Assembly (NCBI GenBank): GCA_012845835.1
Contig: JABAKD010000029.1
Location: 10,108,338 to 10,172,337 of the forward strand
Source of the DNA: Undaria pinnatifida
Lineage: Eukaryota > Sar > Phaeophyceae > Laminariales > Alariaceae
Direction: 5' to 3'
Length of the DNA stretch: 64,000 nucleotides
Shown here: one piece after another, positions 44,292 to 56,100 of the stretch
How positions within the stretch are numbered: the stretch's first letter is position 1
Layout of the letters: every line of letters starts with the position of its first letter
The notes under the pieces: model-generated
Told to the model about the DNA's origin: nothing
Seen by the model: only the letters and a program-made list of their open reading frames with translations
Databases searched by the model: none
Translations under genes and position numbers: made by a program

Positions 44292-45240
44292 TTGCGGTTT
44301 GCTGATTCCGTCACGCGTTATTTACATGACGATTGGAAGCGAGAGCAGCACGCTGAGCCGACGTGCCACGCCATGATGCGTTACGTCTCTATCGGCCGGC
44401 CATCGGTCCTGCCACCGGACTTTTTGGCGTGCTGCACCTCGCACAAGCGTCCATCCATCTCAGACATCAAGGAGCTGGCGGGTAAGGGTCGACTACATAC
44501 AACCGACGACGGCATCGTCCTACTCGTCCGTAACCCGACACTGCCGCCAACAAGGTCTGACAAACCCAACTCTGTGGGGCGAGCTGCTCGCTTGCTAAAC
44601 GATGAGCCAGTGCGCATCTACGTTCCCCTGCTCATGCGCCCTTGGATCATGCGAGCTGATCATTCGACGGCCTCTTGTCACCTTGGCACCACGCGCACGT
44701 TGCGCATGCTGGAGCGGTTTTATTGGTAGATTGGCATGAATGTGTGCACCTGGTGGTGGCTTCGCCACTGCTTGAAGCGTCAAGCGCAGAAAACCCCACG
44801 GCTTTCTCCTCTCAATGCCTCTCCCGGAAGATCCAGGTGTCGCCGTCAGCGTTGACTACTTCGGCCCCCTCTCGGTCACACCACGAGGCGACACCCACAT
44901 CCTGTTGTTTACTGATCACTTCGTGGTCGGGCCGACATATTCCCCGTCACTGCCGCTGAGTTCACCGCGGAGGGTACAGCTAATATCTTGGTGAACCAAT
45001 ACATCCCCTTGTGGGGGCGCCGGCGCACCATAGTCTCGGACAACGGCTTGCAGTTCTGCTCCAAGCTTTCACAAGCTGTGTATCAGCTGTTGGGTGTGCA
45101 CAAGCTTGCTACAAGCTCCTATAATCCAAACTGTAATGGGGGTAAACTATACTGTGGCCCAAATGCTGGCTATGGTCGTCAATGAGCGACAAGACGACTG
45201 GGACTTGCATCTGCCCCACGTCGAATTCGCTTAAAACAAT
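44292..45240 (+). pseudogene. Integrase: zinc-binding domain and damaged catalytic core
   Basis: The N-terminal part (44292-44729) ends in RADHSTASCHLGTTRTLRML, with the His-x-His of the HHCC finger, and stops at FYW-TAG. In other frames the core continues with VDYFGPL (first catalytic Asp, 44854) and LFTDHF. Then comes VSDNGLQFCSKLS (second Asp, about 45040) and SSYNPNCNGG (about 45120). The catalytic Glu is missing because a short deletion follows NGG and shifts the frame. The end of the core resumes near VVNERQDDWDLHLPHVEFA. The enzyme would insert the cDNA; this copy cannot be functional. Confidence 0.75.
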
Positions 45241-45849
45241 TCGGTCAGCGCGGCGACGAGTCTGGCGCCCAACGAGGTCCTCATGGGCAGACTCTCACGG
45301 CTCCCCCTGACGGTTTTCGACCGCACTGGCGTCGTGGGACACCAGAGTGTCGCCCGCGATCACCTGGCTTATTGCGATTAGGCTACCGACCGGCAAAAGC
45401 GCGAACGACATTGTCCGTGCACACCACGCCCTCACTGTTTCCCCAGTTAACTGCAGAAACTCCGCCCTCCCTGACGCGCTGCGTTCAGCATCTAACTTCG
45501 CTGTGGGTGGTTGGGCATGGGTGTACTATTCTGCCTCTACCATCTGCCGGGGTGCAAAGACGAACACCGACGCCAAGGTACTTGACCCCAAACTCGCGCT
45601 TAACTGGACGGGCCCGTACAAGATCCTGGCAGTCGGTTCCTGCTCCGCCGCCGAGACCCGCTCGGGAGTAACCTCCTCTATCTGGATCTCCCTTCCGACC
45701 TGCCCGGTTCAGGCGCTCGTCGGCGTGTGCCATCGAGCGCCCGAAACCCTGCGCCAACCCCCACGACAGCGGGGACATGCCCAAATACCTACCGGCGGGG
45801 CTGACACAGTACGCGCTCAACACTTTTTCCAAGACGCCTCCCCCGTACC

Positions 45850-46437
45850 ACGTCACTCAAGACGACGTTTCGACTCCCCTTCAACAGCTGGAGGTGGAGC
45901 AGACTACCGGTCATCAGTCGGTGCGGGGGCGAGGTGGCGTCATCGCGGTGCTATACAAGACGCATTGGGCGGGACTCTCCGAACCTTTCTGAGAGCGGCA
46001 AATACACCTCCACCTCTCCCGCTCCCACATCTTGCGTCACTGGGCCGGAACCCCGCCAAACCAACCGCCTCTACCGACGAATGCGGATCGGGGCGGCACA
46101 GCGCGAGCTCTCCCTCAACAACAGGGAACGTTTCCTAGCGCTGGGCTACACCTGTGTTCCACGCGCCCATTGGCTCCGTCGTTACCACGACACGGTATTT
46201 CCTAAGAGAGCCCACGTTGGGTACAAGGGAGGCGATGGGTTATTTGACTTGGATAAATCACCGCGAGCACTACCGAGGACAAGGCATACCTGGTCCGCTT
46301 TCTGGATGACCCGGAACCGATTAAATTTCCTCTTCCTCAGGCGCGCTACACGACTTCGACAGGGGTCGTACGAGGCTCTTGGTGCCTGCAAGTTTACATC
46401 GCCAGTGCGCTTCCTCGGGGGATCCAACGTAACGTAA
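45850..46437 (+). pseudogene. Chromodomain-like tail of the integrase, frameshifted
   Basis: YHVTQDDVSTPLQQLEVEQ leads into GHQSVRGRGGVIAVLYKTHW and AGLSEPF, the arrangement of a chromodomain (aromatic residue, Val-Glu core, Tyr-Lys-x-x-Trp). The frame then breaks, and HLHLSRSHILRHWAGTPP continues in the next one. Further conserved-looking sequence (RIGAAQRELSLNNRERFLA) runs to about 46437. Chromoviral chromodomains direct insertion to marked chromatin; that role is taken from the family. Confidence 0.6.
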
Positions 46438-46920
46438 ACGAACCTGGAGCGCGCGGCCGTGGCCAGTTGACTTTCACGCGGCCACCGCTCCTCGATAGTT
46501 CTCTATTTTTTGGGGTTATGAGGTTTGAGTCTTTGTCTTTGGGTTGTTTGTGGTGTGGTGAGAGTTTTGGTCTGGTGTTGGGGCGGTATTTCCATTTTTT
46601 TTCTTGTCCTGCCGAACCCCCTCTTAGGGCCGGGCCAGGATTCGGGTAAAACGCCGCTATCTGAGGCGCAGGGCTATCGTCTTTTCGACATTGTTCAATT
46701 TCACCCTGCCGACGCCCTCCTCAGCCCAGAGCCGGGGGGCGACCGGGGTACCCTGTTTGCGCGTAACGTGGTACAGGGCTATGTACGGGTCTGTGTGTCA
46801 TTTTTTATCTTTTGTGTGCTGTATTTGTTCTACTTTGTTTTTTCGACTAAACGCTTCCCCCCCTCACGGGGCTGTAGTGTTGCCACCTTCTATCCCGGGT
46901 ATTTGCCGTTTTCTCGTCTA

Positions 46921-46953
46921 ACCCCCCGCCATGCCGATGGCCCGCGGGGGGGT
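46921..46953. other. GC-rich hairpin followed by T run
   Basis: ACCCCCCGC and GCGGGGGGGT pair across a 14-bp loop, followed by TTTT. It lies in the 3' non-coding part of the retroelement, upstream of the 3' LTR. Two further copies of a CACCGGCGGYRYGCGGCAGGTT block follow (47080 and 47128). Possibly an RNA structure of the element. Confidence 0.6.
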
Positions 46954-47348
46954 TTTCGCATGACATCTCCCTTGTGTTAGCGCTTGTGTTCCCCTTCATA
47001 TCGACCAGGGCTCGCCTCGCCGTTGTACCGTTTCTGTGATTGGTTTGACGTAGAGCCTGTCCTGCCCCCCCCCCGCTACACCGGCGGTATGCGGCAGGTT
47101 CTAGGGCCTTTTCTTCCCCCCTCGCCACACCGGCGGCACGCGGCAGGTTTTTGATGGGTGAATTTTGCCTTGCTGTAGGGTCTGCGTTTCCTTCAACTGT
47201 CTTTCTTCCCGTGTTTCTGGTTCCATAGCCAGGCCGTTAGAGGTGTTTGAGGAGCCGCATCTTCGACTTATGGTCTAGTTCGTAGAACCGGAGTTTCCCC
47301 GAATCTCCCATATTTCTGCATATGCCGCTCATCAGGGTGTGCTGGGGT

Positions 47349-47615
47349 TAAGATACGGCCTCAAAAGGCCTGTAATTATCCAAATTTCGTATCATTTGGA
47401 TGGGTTTCGTATGATAAGGTTGACGTTTTATATTCGGGAAAGTTAAGAAATAGATCGGAGGCACGTGCCTCCGACCTCAGAAGCCATCCGGGACTCTGGT
47501 GGAATCGAGTAAAGGAACGTCTCTACGAAGGCAAAGAAAGTGAGTACTCTCCGAGGACCTGCTCAATTGGCAGACCTGCAGGGGGTACTCTGTGTCCCCA
47601 CCCAATAACCTTACA
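47349..47615 (+). repeat. 3' LTR
   Basis: 267 bp, same orientation as the 5' LTR, starting TAAGATACGGCC (the G of TG mutated to A) and ending CTTACA. The palindrome is kept and even extended (TCGGAGGCACGTGCCTCCGA, 20 bp perfect), while the AATAAA has changed to AGTAAA. The divergence indicates an old insertion. Confidence 0.85.
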
Positions 47616-47639
47616 AATCCCCTGCCGCTCCCCCCCAAA

Positions 47640-47990
47640 AGAAAAAAAGTCCACCCCTTCGCACACTCCGCCCTCTCCTTGCTGGCTGTACGACTTATAT
47701 GATTTTATAGGATACACTTGATAAAGTGATGCACTTCCTTCCAGAGCCGTCAGATTTTGTCTCCCCTCAAAAACAGATTTTATAGTTTCCGCGCACAGAC
47801 TGACTAACATCCCCCTGTTGATCCTGGAACAAGCTACTGCATACACTGTACTTCCAAGGGGAGTCGCCGACCTACATCCTTAATGAGGACATACACCAAG
47901 TGATACGCGCGATGGGAGTATCACGCACAGCTTGCAAATATGAGTTTCGACAAAATCTTCGATTTCACAGCTGGAGTGTTTTTATATTAT
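47640..47990 (-). repeat. Dispersed repeat family A, reverse copy
   Basis: The core is present in reverse (AGACTGACTAACATCCCCCTG, CAAGGGGAGTCGCCGACC, CTTGCAAATATGAGTTTCGA) and ends CTCCAGCTGTGAAATCGA on the complement, without a large C-rich module. It begins just 25 bp beyond the 3' LTR. Confidence 0.8.
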
Positions 47991-48195
47991 TACAATGTAG
48001 ACTATATGTGTCAATCTATCTCAATTAATTGCATTCTTCGCAATTGAGCGCTATTAATATGGCTGGCGTGTCCTTCAGCTCCCGTGATGGCGAACGAGCG
48101 AGCTACTATAATACTCGTACGACAAACCGCTATATATACTACAGTACTAAGTACTAGCGTGTCCTACAGTTCCCGTGATAGCGATAGCGCGAGCT

Positions 48196-48450
48196 GAGCT
48201 ACTACTACTACTACTACTACTACTACTATTACCACTACTATTACTACTACTGCTTCTACTACTACTGCTACTACTACTACTACTACTGCTACTACTACTA
48301 CCACTACTACTACTACCACTACTACTATTTACTACATACAGCAGTACACTACCACTACTACTGCTACTACTACTACACTACTACTACTGCTACTACTACA
48401 AACTGCTGCTACTACTACTACTACTACTGCTACTACTGCTACTACTACTA

Positions 48451-48492
<42 letters not shown>

Positions 48493-48520
48493 CACTACTA
48501 CTACCTATATACCACTATCA
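48196..48520. repeat. ACT/CTA trinucleotide microsatellite, compound
   Basis: About 325 bp of imperfect ACT units with interruptions (GCT, ACC, TTT). Just before it, the block GCGTGTCC-CAG-TCCCGTGAT-GCGA is duplicated (48067 and 48159). Poly-Leu and poly-Tyr ORFs here are spurious. It immediately precedes the truncated LINE fragment. Confidence 0.9.
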
Positions 48521-48534
48521 CTACGACTACTACA

Positions 48535-49176
48535 TACAAATATTTGCGTGCTTGAGCGGGGCTATCAGCTCACACAGAAACCTCAGCATCGAGATCACGC
48601 GGCGTCTTCAGAGAGCTTACGCGTGCTTCCAGCGGTACAAGATGGAAATATCTGATCGCCCGGGTGTGCGCTTACGGTTGAAGGTGCGGTTGCTAAAAGC
48701 CGAGGTGATCGAGACTCTACTCTACGGTCGCACGATGCGGAGCCCGAACAAGCCTGACTATGACAGGCTAGGACGGGCTCACCACTCTATGCTCCTCCGA
48801 CGCTTCGGATGGCGAAAACAAAAGCGTGACGACCACACCCTATCGTACGCCGACGCGCTTGCCAAGACAACTTCCGAGAGCATAGAGGCGATAGTGCGTA
48901 AACGGAGGATATTGTTTGCGGTTTTCGTAGCACGCATGGGGGAGGAGCGTCTACCACAGAGGGTGGTGTGTGGGGAGCTTGTTGGGCTCAGGAGGGCAAG
49001 AGAAAGACTGGATGGTGCACCTGAAGAAGGACATGTCCGTCTTAGGAACGAAGTTCGAAGGGTGGCGAAAGAATGCGCAGAAGGCCGGCAGATGGTTTCG
49101 ACGAGTAGAGGAGGGAGCAGAGTCATTCATCATGCGGAAATGGCATGACGCGCAGAGATACAGAGCTGCAGAGTGA
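48535..49176 (+). mobile_element. LINE 3' fragment (RT C-terminal region), forward
   Basis: 5'-truncated copy of the same LINE family as 29700-32180. It reads LSGAISSHRNLSIEITRRLQ, KMEISDRPGVRLRLKVRLLK, LRRFGWRKQKRDDHTLSYAD and VARMGEERLPQRVVCGELVG in one frame. It then shifts near 48990 to KDWMVHLKKDMSV...RRVEEGAESFIMRKWHDA and stops at 49176. A G-rich tract (49217-49283) follows, as in the minus-strand copy. The region is downstream of the RT catalytic core. It is a typical 5'-truncated, dead insertion. Confidence 0.75.
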
Positions 49177-49544
49177 CACGCAAAGTCCGCGGCAGCGGCA
49201 TCAACCGTCAGCATCTCTAAGCGGCCGGGGGAAGGGGGGCGTGGAGGGGGGGGGGGATTGGGGTAGGGGGGAAGGGGGGGCGTCCTGCCCGAGAGACTGA
49301 AGTCTGGGTCTGGACGTCATCGTCCTGAAGCTTGTGGGCCTTCCAATAGCCGTCACAAGTTGTCCTAACGCCGGTCTGGCTTCTTCGCCTTTCTGCGTTC
49401 TTCCCCCTGTGCCATTGACGCACTTGATATTCTCTATGAGCCCAATGCCTCATTTAGTCAATTCTTGTTTGTATTGTGCGTGTGCGTGTGCGTATTTTTT
49501 CATTTCCTGTCCTTGCTTCCTCTTCTAGTTTTTTATTTACTATT

Positions 49545-49699
49545 TTTTCTTTTCTTTTCTTTTCTTTTCTTTTCTTTTCTTTTCTTTTCTTTTCTTTTCT
49601 TTTCTTTTCTTTTCTTTTCTTTTCTTTTCTTTTCTTTTCTTTTCTTTTCTTTTCTTTTCTTTTCTTTTCTTTTCTTTTCTTTTCTTTTCTTTTCTTTTC
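49545..49699. repeat. TTTTC pentanucleotide microsatellite
   Basis: About 31 nearly perfect TTTTC units. They give open frames (Phe-Leu-Phe-Ser / Lys-Arg-Lys-Glu) on both strands that are not genes. Confidence 0.95.
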
Positions 49700-49964
49700 C
49701 TTTCCAGTTGACTTGATTGATGAGTCCGACGTGCGTGTGCGTCGTGATAGATAGATACCACGTGTATTATTGTTATTTCAAAAAAATTGCTGGTACGTGG
49801 TAGTCTTTTGTGGGTGGCACGCGATGTAGTCGGACTCTTCCAGGCGCAAATAAGTGACACGTATGTACCTGTATAGTATGAACTTGGCACGTCGTAGGCT
49901 GACTACCGATTCTATTTTTTATATTTCTGACGGAGGCATTACTTTCGTCAGCTATGATATATTA

Positions 49965-50585
49965 TAAAAATGAAAATACACTCCAGCTGTGAGATCGATT
50001 TTTTGGTCGAAACTAATCTTTGCAACCTGTGTGTGATACTCCGATCGCGCGTATTACGGGTTGTGTGTTCTCATTAAGGATATAGGTCGGCGACTCCCCT
50101 TGCAACTACAGTTAGTGTAGCTATCAGGGTCAACAGAGTGATGTTAGGCAGTCTGTGCGCGGAAACTATAAAACCCGTTTCTGAGGGGGACAAAATCTGA
50201 CAGCTGTGGAAGGAAATGCATCAGTTCATCAAGTGAATCCTGTCAGTCGAATATCCGGTAAGGGGAGGGCGGAGTTTTAAAGGACGTGGGGGGCTGATTT
50301 TGATCAAAAGGGAGGGGCGGGAGGGGGGGAGGGGGGGGAGGTGACGGGTGGGGCAGGTCAATTTGTGCGTGGAAACTATAAATATTTATTGTGGGGGAGG
50401 GGGGGGGGATGTGGCGGGGGGGGCCGGGGGCGGGGGGGGAGGGTTTTAGGTCGCACAGATGTAGGGGTTTGCTATACGCGTCGTGCTAGGTCTAGGCGAT
50501 GGTGCGGGTGGTGGGGAAAGAGGGGGCGTTGGGGGCGGGGGTGGGTGGGAATTGCAGCAGCGGCATGGACGGCTCTGAAACGATA
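49965..50585 (+). repeat. Dispersed repeat family A, long forward copy
   Basis: The AT-rich boundary TATTATAAAAATGAAAATACAC precedes the full core (49980-50310). The G-rich module (50280-50440) and the CTAGGTCTAGGCGATGGTGC and CGGCATGGACGGCTCTGAAA blocks follow. Its G-runs (several of 5-10 G within short distances) have quadruplex-forming potential. Confidence 0.85.
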
Positions 50586-50654
50586 GCGAGGCGATATCCA
50601 GGTGTACCACGTTTGGTTTGGTTTGTTTGCGTGTTGTTTGGTCGGGGTATCCCT

Positions 50655-50720
50655 TCACTCCAGAGTGACTGGAGCCTGTCCCGTGACCACGGACTTGATT
50701 ATGCGAGATAATGCGAGAAC
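50655..50720 (+). repeat. Unexpanded paralogue of the GTCCT-containing repeat at 158
   Basis: Reads GAGTGACTGGAGCCTGTCCC then GTGACCACGGACTTGATTATG. The same flanks occur at 148-290 with about 21 extra GTCCT units in place of one. It shows where the microsatellite was born. Confidence 0.7.
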
Positions 50721-51805
50721 GACAAGACAACAACTGCATGCAACAATATAGGTGTGTCAATTTAACTCAATTGGATTCGCATGTCGTGTGTCAAGTTACC
50801 TTTTGCGCAATTCACCGCGTTTTTAAATAGCACTGGCGGCCGGAATCAAGGTCTTGGGCTTGCTTCATTGATTTGGCGGCGTCAGCCGCCAAAAACCATT
50901 CTAATATTCAATACTTCGAGACACAAAACGAGAACAGTCGTGATTTCAGCAGATATAGCTTTTTGGCCACGCGGATCTTGGAGGTTAGCTTTCACGCTTT
51001 CTCATTGGCCAAGTGTCTATGTGGTAGTCCGCAGATCGGAAAAACAATACCCTGGTACAAAACTCAAATGCGGCGCAGCCACGTTTCTGGCTCGCTTTTG
51101 GTCCGCTCTGGGTTAGGGTTGGGCTTATTTCTTATGCAGTCAGATTTGTCGGTCGAAAACGGCCTTTTTCGACTGAAGCCCAAATCGGGCTTTGTTACGC
51201 AGCCGAAAAAGGGCTTTTTCGATTCAACTTTTTTCGACTGAGAATTCCGACTGGCGGATCCAGTCGAAAAACTCAGTCGAAAAAGTTTTACACGTGTTTT
51301 TTGAACCGATCGCATCGCTCATCCCACCACCAAACACAAACCCACACGGCCACACTGCCACACGGCCACACACCCATACCAAGTACCACAATGCAGCATC
51401 ATACAAGGCGCTGACGCTGGCTTGGCTATCCCAGTTGTTGCTTTTCGCAGCAAGTCAGCGTGGCGCATTCCAAGTTTTGCTCGCCTGCAGCGTGTATCAC
51501 ACGACGGCAGCAGCGCGCGGTCTCGATCCCATGCTGCCAACAACGCCTTCGGCTGCTGTAGCTTTGGCGGCTCTCGGCTGAGTGCAACTCCACGAAAGTA
51601 GCTTTGGCGGCTTTCGGCTAAGCCCAAAGCCACCAACTTGCTGGAACGAGGGTTCGCCGAGCCGTTGCTCGCGGAGAAAGCGCGAAGCACAGAGCTGCCA
51701 ACCGATTTCGACTGCTGTACATACAGCAGTACTCCCTCACACCAACCGCCTCTAGGAAGAGCACAAAACTGAAAAACTATAAATTCGACTCGACTGACGA
51801 TAAGA

Positions 51806-52121
51806 AGACGCCCCGGTGGCGTATCAGGTTATCCTCGAGCCTGGTATAGGTCAGTTTCGTGAGTTCGAGCCCCGCTGAGTGCATACTCGTATAAATTCGT
51901 TGGGACTTTTTCTTGTGGACAAATTGACTTGCGGAAAGCGCGAGAGCGTGAGTTAGCAACATTCGATGTACAATCGACGAGCAGTGGGACTGCTGAACCC
52001 TATGCGCGACAAAAATTGAAGGCAAGCACCGGGGAGGAAAAGGGATGACACCTGTGACCACGGCTTGTCCAGAAGTTGGAAAGTAAAAGTGTGCTAAAAA
52101 AAAAAAAAAAAAAAAAAAAAA
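51806..52121 (+). mobile_element. tRNA-headed SINE, forward copy
   Basis: Slightly 5'-truncated (starts CGCCCCGGTGGCGTATCAGG at 51809). A- and B-box-like blocks are intact, the body is near-identical to 33201, and the A-tail is 26 bp (52096-52121). Confidence 0.85.
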
Positions 52122-52195
52122 GAAGAAGGACCAGAAGAATCCAGTCGAAAAGGACCGTTTTCGATTGGCGGAATCCGACTGCATAAGAAATGACC

Positions 52196-52217
52196 TTTAG
52201 GGTTAGGGTTAGGGTTA
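52196..52217 (+). repeat. Interstitial telomere-like repeat
   Basis: TTTAGGGTTAGGGTTAGGG followed by TTA, three units. A two-unit version (GGGTTAGGGTT) is at 51110-51120. Too short to be a telomere, so it is a telomere-derived scar. Confidence 0.75.
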
Positions 52218-53143
52218 TGTGTTGGATTGGGTCTACGCCCGTATCTCGACCTTACCAGAAAGTGCTTCTTCACTCGCAAACCCTAACAGTCCACCGCATC
52301 AAAGATCCGTCCGACCAGATCGCTAGGTAAGCTCCGTGATTTTCTTTTAGAGACCGACGACACGTATTTGTGTTGGCGACAGCTTGCACGAAGCACGCGG
52401 CACGCACAACAGCGGTCTTACGAGTACACACAAAGCTGGCACACGAAACGTGTACAAACATACGTCGGTGAAATCCTCCAATTTTGAAATCCTCGACATC
52501 ACAGCTAAAATGCATTTTTAATGAATTTGATTTATAATTCAGACACAGACCGACGACGTTTGATTTGTTGTTCATTTTGTTTGGTTGTTTATGTCTTATT
52601 TTGCTCATGTCTCATCCCATGTATTACTAACTTTGCTTTCTCTTTTCCTTTCTCCCACCCCGGACGTGGCTCAGATCAAGGGTTACTACTGAGCAGGCTC
52701 TGCTCCCCCCCTCCCCACTACGTAGGGTACATGCCTCCATTTCTATCGCGAGAAGAAATCTCCGATCGGTCATTGTTCCTTCGTCGACTCGCATCGAATA
52801 TTCTCGTGTGCGCGGTTAGATTCACTTCTTCAGGGAAGGACACCCGCGTTTTTTGCTGAAATTATGAAACTTTTGTGGAATTTTCGCAGACCGCACCTCC
52901 CTGTTGAAAGCGACTGATACTGATCAACATACAGCAGTACCTGGTAAACATTACATATGTGGGTGAAGGGTTTGCGTCTGGCATCATTGGTGTCACCCTC
53001 ACCTCACCATCCACCCACAGCTACAGCACACACCTCGCCAAGAGAACCCTAGCAGCATTGTTCGCTTCCACTCCCTCTCTGCCCTGAACATCGTTCAGTA
53101 GTCCCCACGAACCAGCAAGAAAGTTTTCTCTTAGTCGGCCAGC

Positions 53144-56100
53144 ATGAAGACTACCCTATTCGGATTCGGACTAGCGGCCGTCGCTGCGTCAGTCAATGCC
53201 GTCGACTACGAGGTCGCATCGTGCGCAGAGCTTGCAGACATCGACGACACCACCGTCACATCTCTCACCATTACTAGCAGCGACTTTGCGTGCGATTCGT
53301 ACACCCGCTTCCGGGTGCGCAACGACATGGTACTCAAGGCTGACTCCGAAGTGGTTTTTTCCAACTTCGCGCTGAAGGTACTGGGCACCCTCACCGTCGA
53401 GCCCAACGTGACTTTCCAGGACGTTGTGGAGCAGGTGAGCACAGTTTGCAAAAGTCTCGAATTATTTGTCAGATGATGAAACAGGATAAAGCCTAATATA
53501 ACAGGACAAACCAAAAGGTTGACTCGTCGGCTACAAAAAGTAGAAGCATAGACTATGTCTGCTGCTGTTTTTCGGCTCTCTCCCCCTCCCATCCAGCTTT
53601 TCGAGCTTTTCACCCAAATTATTTCAGCGAAGTCCGAATTTCAGCAATCTCGAGAGCAACGAACTTGAAACAGTCCTACGCGCAGATGGGGCCTCCATGG
53701 AGCTGGTTCAATATGGCTTATACCACTAACATGAGTGCCAACCCCTGTCATCGTTCTATTCCAACCAACCCAAAGTCAGGGAACAGAAGTTGTAGGAGAA
53801 TTGCTGACCACTCCGCCCACTCCATCCACCCAGCTTTCGTTGCATGCAGCGGTTTCTTCGTTTGAAACTTTGTCTTTATTTTTGTGTTTTTTTGGTTCTT
53901 GGATAGGCGCGGCGCTGATAGCTGAGCGCCCTCAGCGCGGAGTTTATCCCGGGCGAGCCCCCCCCTGCTGAAGGAAGACCTCTGAGGCTGAAGCTAGTCC
54001 GATGCTTTAAATAACGGGTGTGGGCGCACAAGAAGATAACAACAGCAGAAGGTCTATACTCTGAAATATATAATTTTCAATATAATCGGCCCTCTTCCCC
54101 TCTCTTTACATACCCCGGACCTGAAATAGGACCCTTTTTAATGCTGTTGGTCTCGGAAGATTCTATGAATGGCGTTATTCCCATGATTGACGTCGTCGGC
54201 AGCAAGGAAGTATTAGTATGCGTGACTGCCATGGGTGGATGCTCTGAAGTACCTGCTAGTACCATGGAAGTCCATGGCAGCCCATAGATATCCAGGGTCA
54301 TCTGGAAATCGACGACAGCTTTATCTTCGTACATGCGTAGTGATGTCCTCTAGCAGAGGGCAGGCTGGATTCTGCCACCGGCGGTGAGCTACTCTGCTGT
54401 TCTGCCTTGGTCTACGTGCCCCCGCCGTGTTGTCGTCGTCAACGGACGATACATCGTATAATTTGCGGCATTTCTTTCGCATCTCACGAAGGGGGACACC
54501 CCGAACTCTTTTCGCCCTTGTCGTGGTTTGTTTTTGTTTTGGATTGTGTTGGACAAACTGTGGGCATGATCAAAAGCAAAACACACATCTGAATTGAGTG
54601 CTGTGAATTCAAAATGAATCGACACACAAGTGTAGTAGCCGGTCGCCCAGGTGCCGTATCAGGTTATCCTGGAGCCCCTGGTATAGTTCAGTTTCGTGAG
54701 TTCGAATCCCCCCGAGTGCATACTCGCATAATTTCGTGGGGACTTTTTCTTGCGCACAAATTGACTTGCGGAAAACGCGAGAGCATGAGTTAGAAACACT
54801 CGATGAAAAATCGACGAGCAGTGGGATAGCTGAACCCTATGCGCGATAATATTGAGGGCAAGAACCGGGGGGAAGGGAAGACACCTGTGATCACGGCTTG
54901 TCCAGAAGTTGGAAAGTAAAAGTGTGCAAAAAAAAAAAAAAAACTAGTGGAGACTATGATACGAAAGTACGTCCTGCGTGTTGGCGCTGAGGGGCTGGGA
55001 ACGGTTTGGCCACGAACTCCGTGCTTTTTCGATAACACGCTACATTGCTGAATTACAAACTATCAGATAGACCGTGCCAGCAGGTACGGACGGTATTCTG
55101 CTGTCATTCTCGGTACAGTACGATCAGACCATGTGGTGGCACGTAGCATGCGTTTCCGTTGTACCGAATGCATGGTGCCACACATGTTTGGAGTAGAGGT
55201 AGCGCAGAGGGTCATTGAGCACTGCCGTTCAAGGTTGAGCCATATAGCAGTGCCATGGCAGTTCCATTGCTCTGCGGCCTAACATGTGGAACTGTATGCA
55301 ACACGAGTATGAACGCGACATGGCGATACCATCACCCGGCTGCTGTCAAACTATGCGTTGTGGCTGGACCATGGCAATGCCGTTTCGATTACCACGGCAC
55401 GCGCACACTCTGTCCGTCCCTCTCTGAATAGTCCAAATCACGGGCAACGACTGCCCTTGCAGGAGATATTCTGCGGTTGTACAAATACCTTGAAAACACA
55501 ATCGGACAGATCACCTTGCAAACATTCTGTGTATCCCTCAAATGTACATGCTGCCCACGGTTGGTGCTGTAGACTACATATCTAACTGCTGTCACCCATG
55601 ACACTCGTGTTAGTCAAATGTTTTCATGGGGCTCTCCTTCCATTTGAGAAATTTTGTTACCGATGACCTCGCCTGGCGTTTCGACAACTTCTTGGATCAC
55701 GTATTTCTTCCCAATACTTGTTTGATATCGCCAACCTCTAACATCAAAAATAATAAATTATACCACATCCTCTCCCTTTCATATATAAAAGTCGCCTCAA
55801 TCTAGCTTCAAAAATAGTTATTGCGTTGTCTCTCCCTCTAAACATCGAAAATCATTACCAGGTAGTTTTTTCTGCTTCGCCGATGGACATAGTGGAAGTC
55901 TGGAACGGCTCTACGCTGTATCTCAAAGTGTTGTCGGAGGGCGAGAATAACGATCACCTGGTAGATTTTTCTTGAATAACAGCAGTATTAATACATGTAA
56001 CTATCGAAATTTGGGGCGTTGTATCGTATGTATCGTTCATCCTTCCCAACGACAGGAGACCAACGGCGGCGCGTTGTACGTGGATAAAGGCGCGTCGGCA

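Larger units (their letters stand above)
35244..47615 (+). mobile_element. Degenerate Ty3/gypsy-type LTR retrotransposon carrying a NADAR domain
   Basis: A 12.4-kb element bounded by direct LTRs (35244-35509 and 47349-47615). The internal order is: repeat-rich leader, gag-like frames, 225-bp module repeats, NADAR domain, RNase H remnant, integrase zinc-binding and core, chromodomain-like tail, 3' non-coding region. RNase H before integrase, and the chromodomain, place it with Ty3/gypsy chromoviruses. Frames are broken by many stops and indels, and no RT catalytic motif (YxDD) is visible between 43.0 and 43.3 kb. The 5-bp flanks (AGTCT and AATCC) do not match, so no target duplication survives. 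Confidence 0.8.
51110..52217. mobile_element. Candidate fold-back element with about 50-bp inverted arms and telomere-like flanks
   Basis: The left arm (51122-51176) contains ATTTCTTATGCAGTCAGATT, GGTCGAAAACGG and TTTTTCGACTG. Its complement, with about 80-85% identity, is at 52138-52195. Outside the left arm is GGGTTAGGGTTGGG, and outside the right arm TTTAGGGTTAGGGTTAGGG, both TTAGGG on the plus strand. The interior has further GTCGAAAA motifs, a GGCGGCGTC/GCCGCC hairpin just outside (50872-50893) and a nested SINE (51806-52121). No ORF is convincing. Confidence 0.5.

Noticed and set aside
48175-48555. Poly-Leu ORF of 126 codons
   Set aside because: It is entirely the ACT/CTA microsatellite.
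55862-55960. Possible extra exon (CCAG|GTAGTT to CTG|GTAGAT, 33 codons) in the Pmp-like gene
   Set aside because: The phase would fit, but exon 1 (ending FQDVVEQ) joins directly to exon 2 (ETNGGALYV) in the expected repeat pattern, and the insert has no repeat motif.
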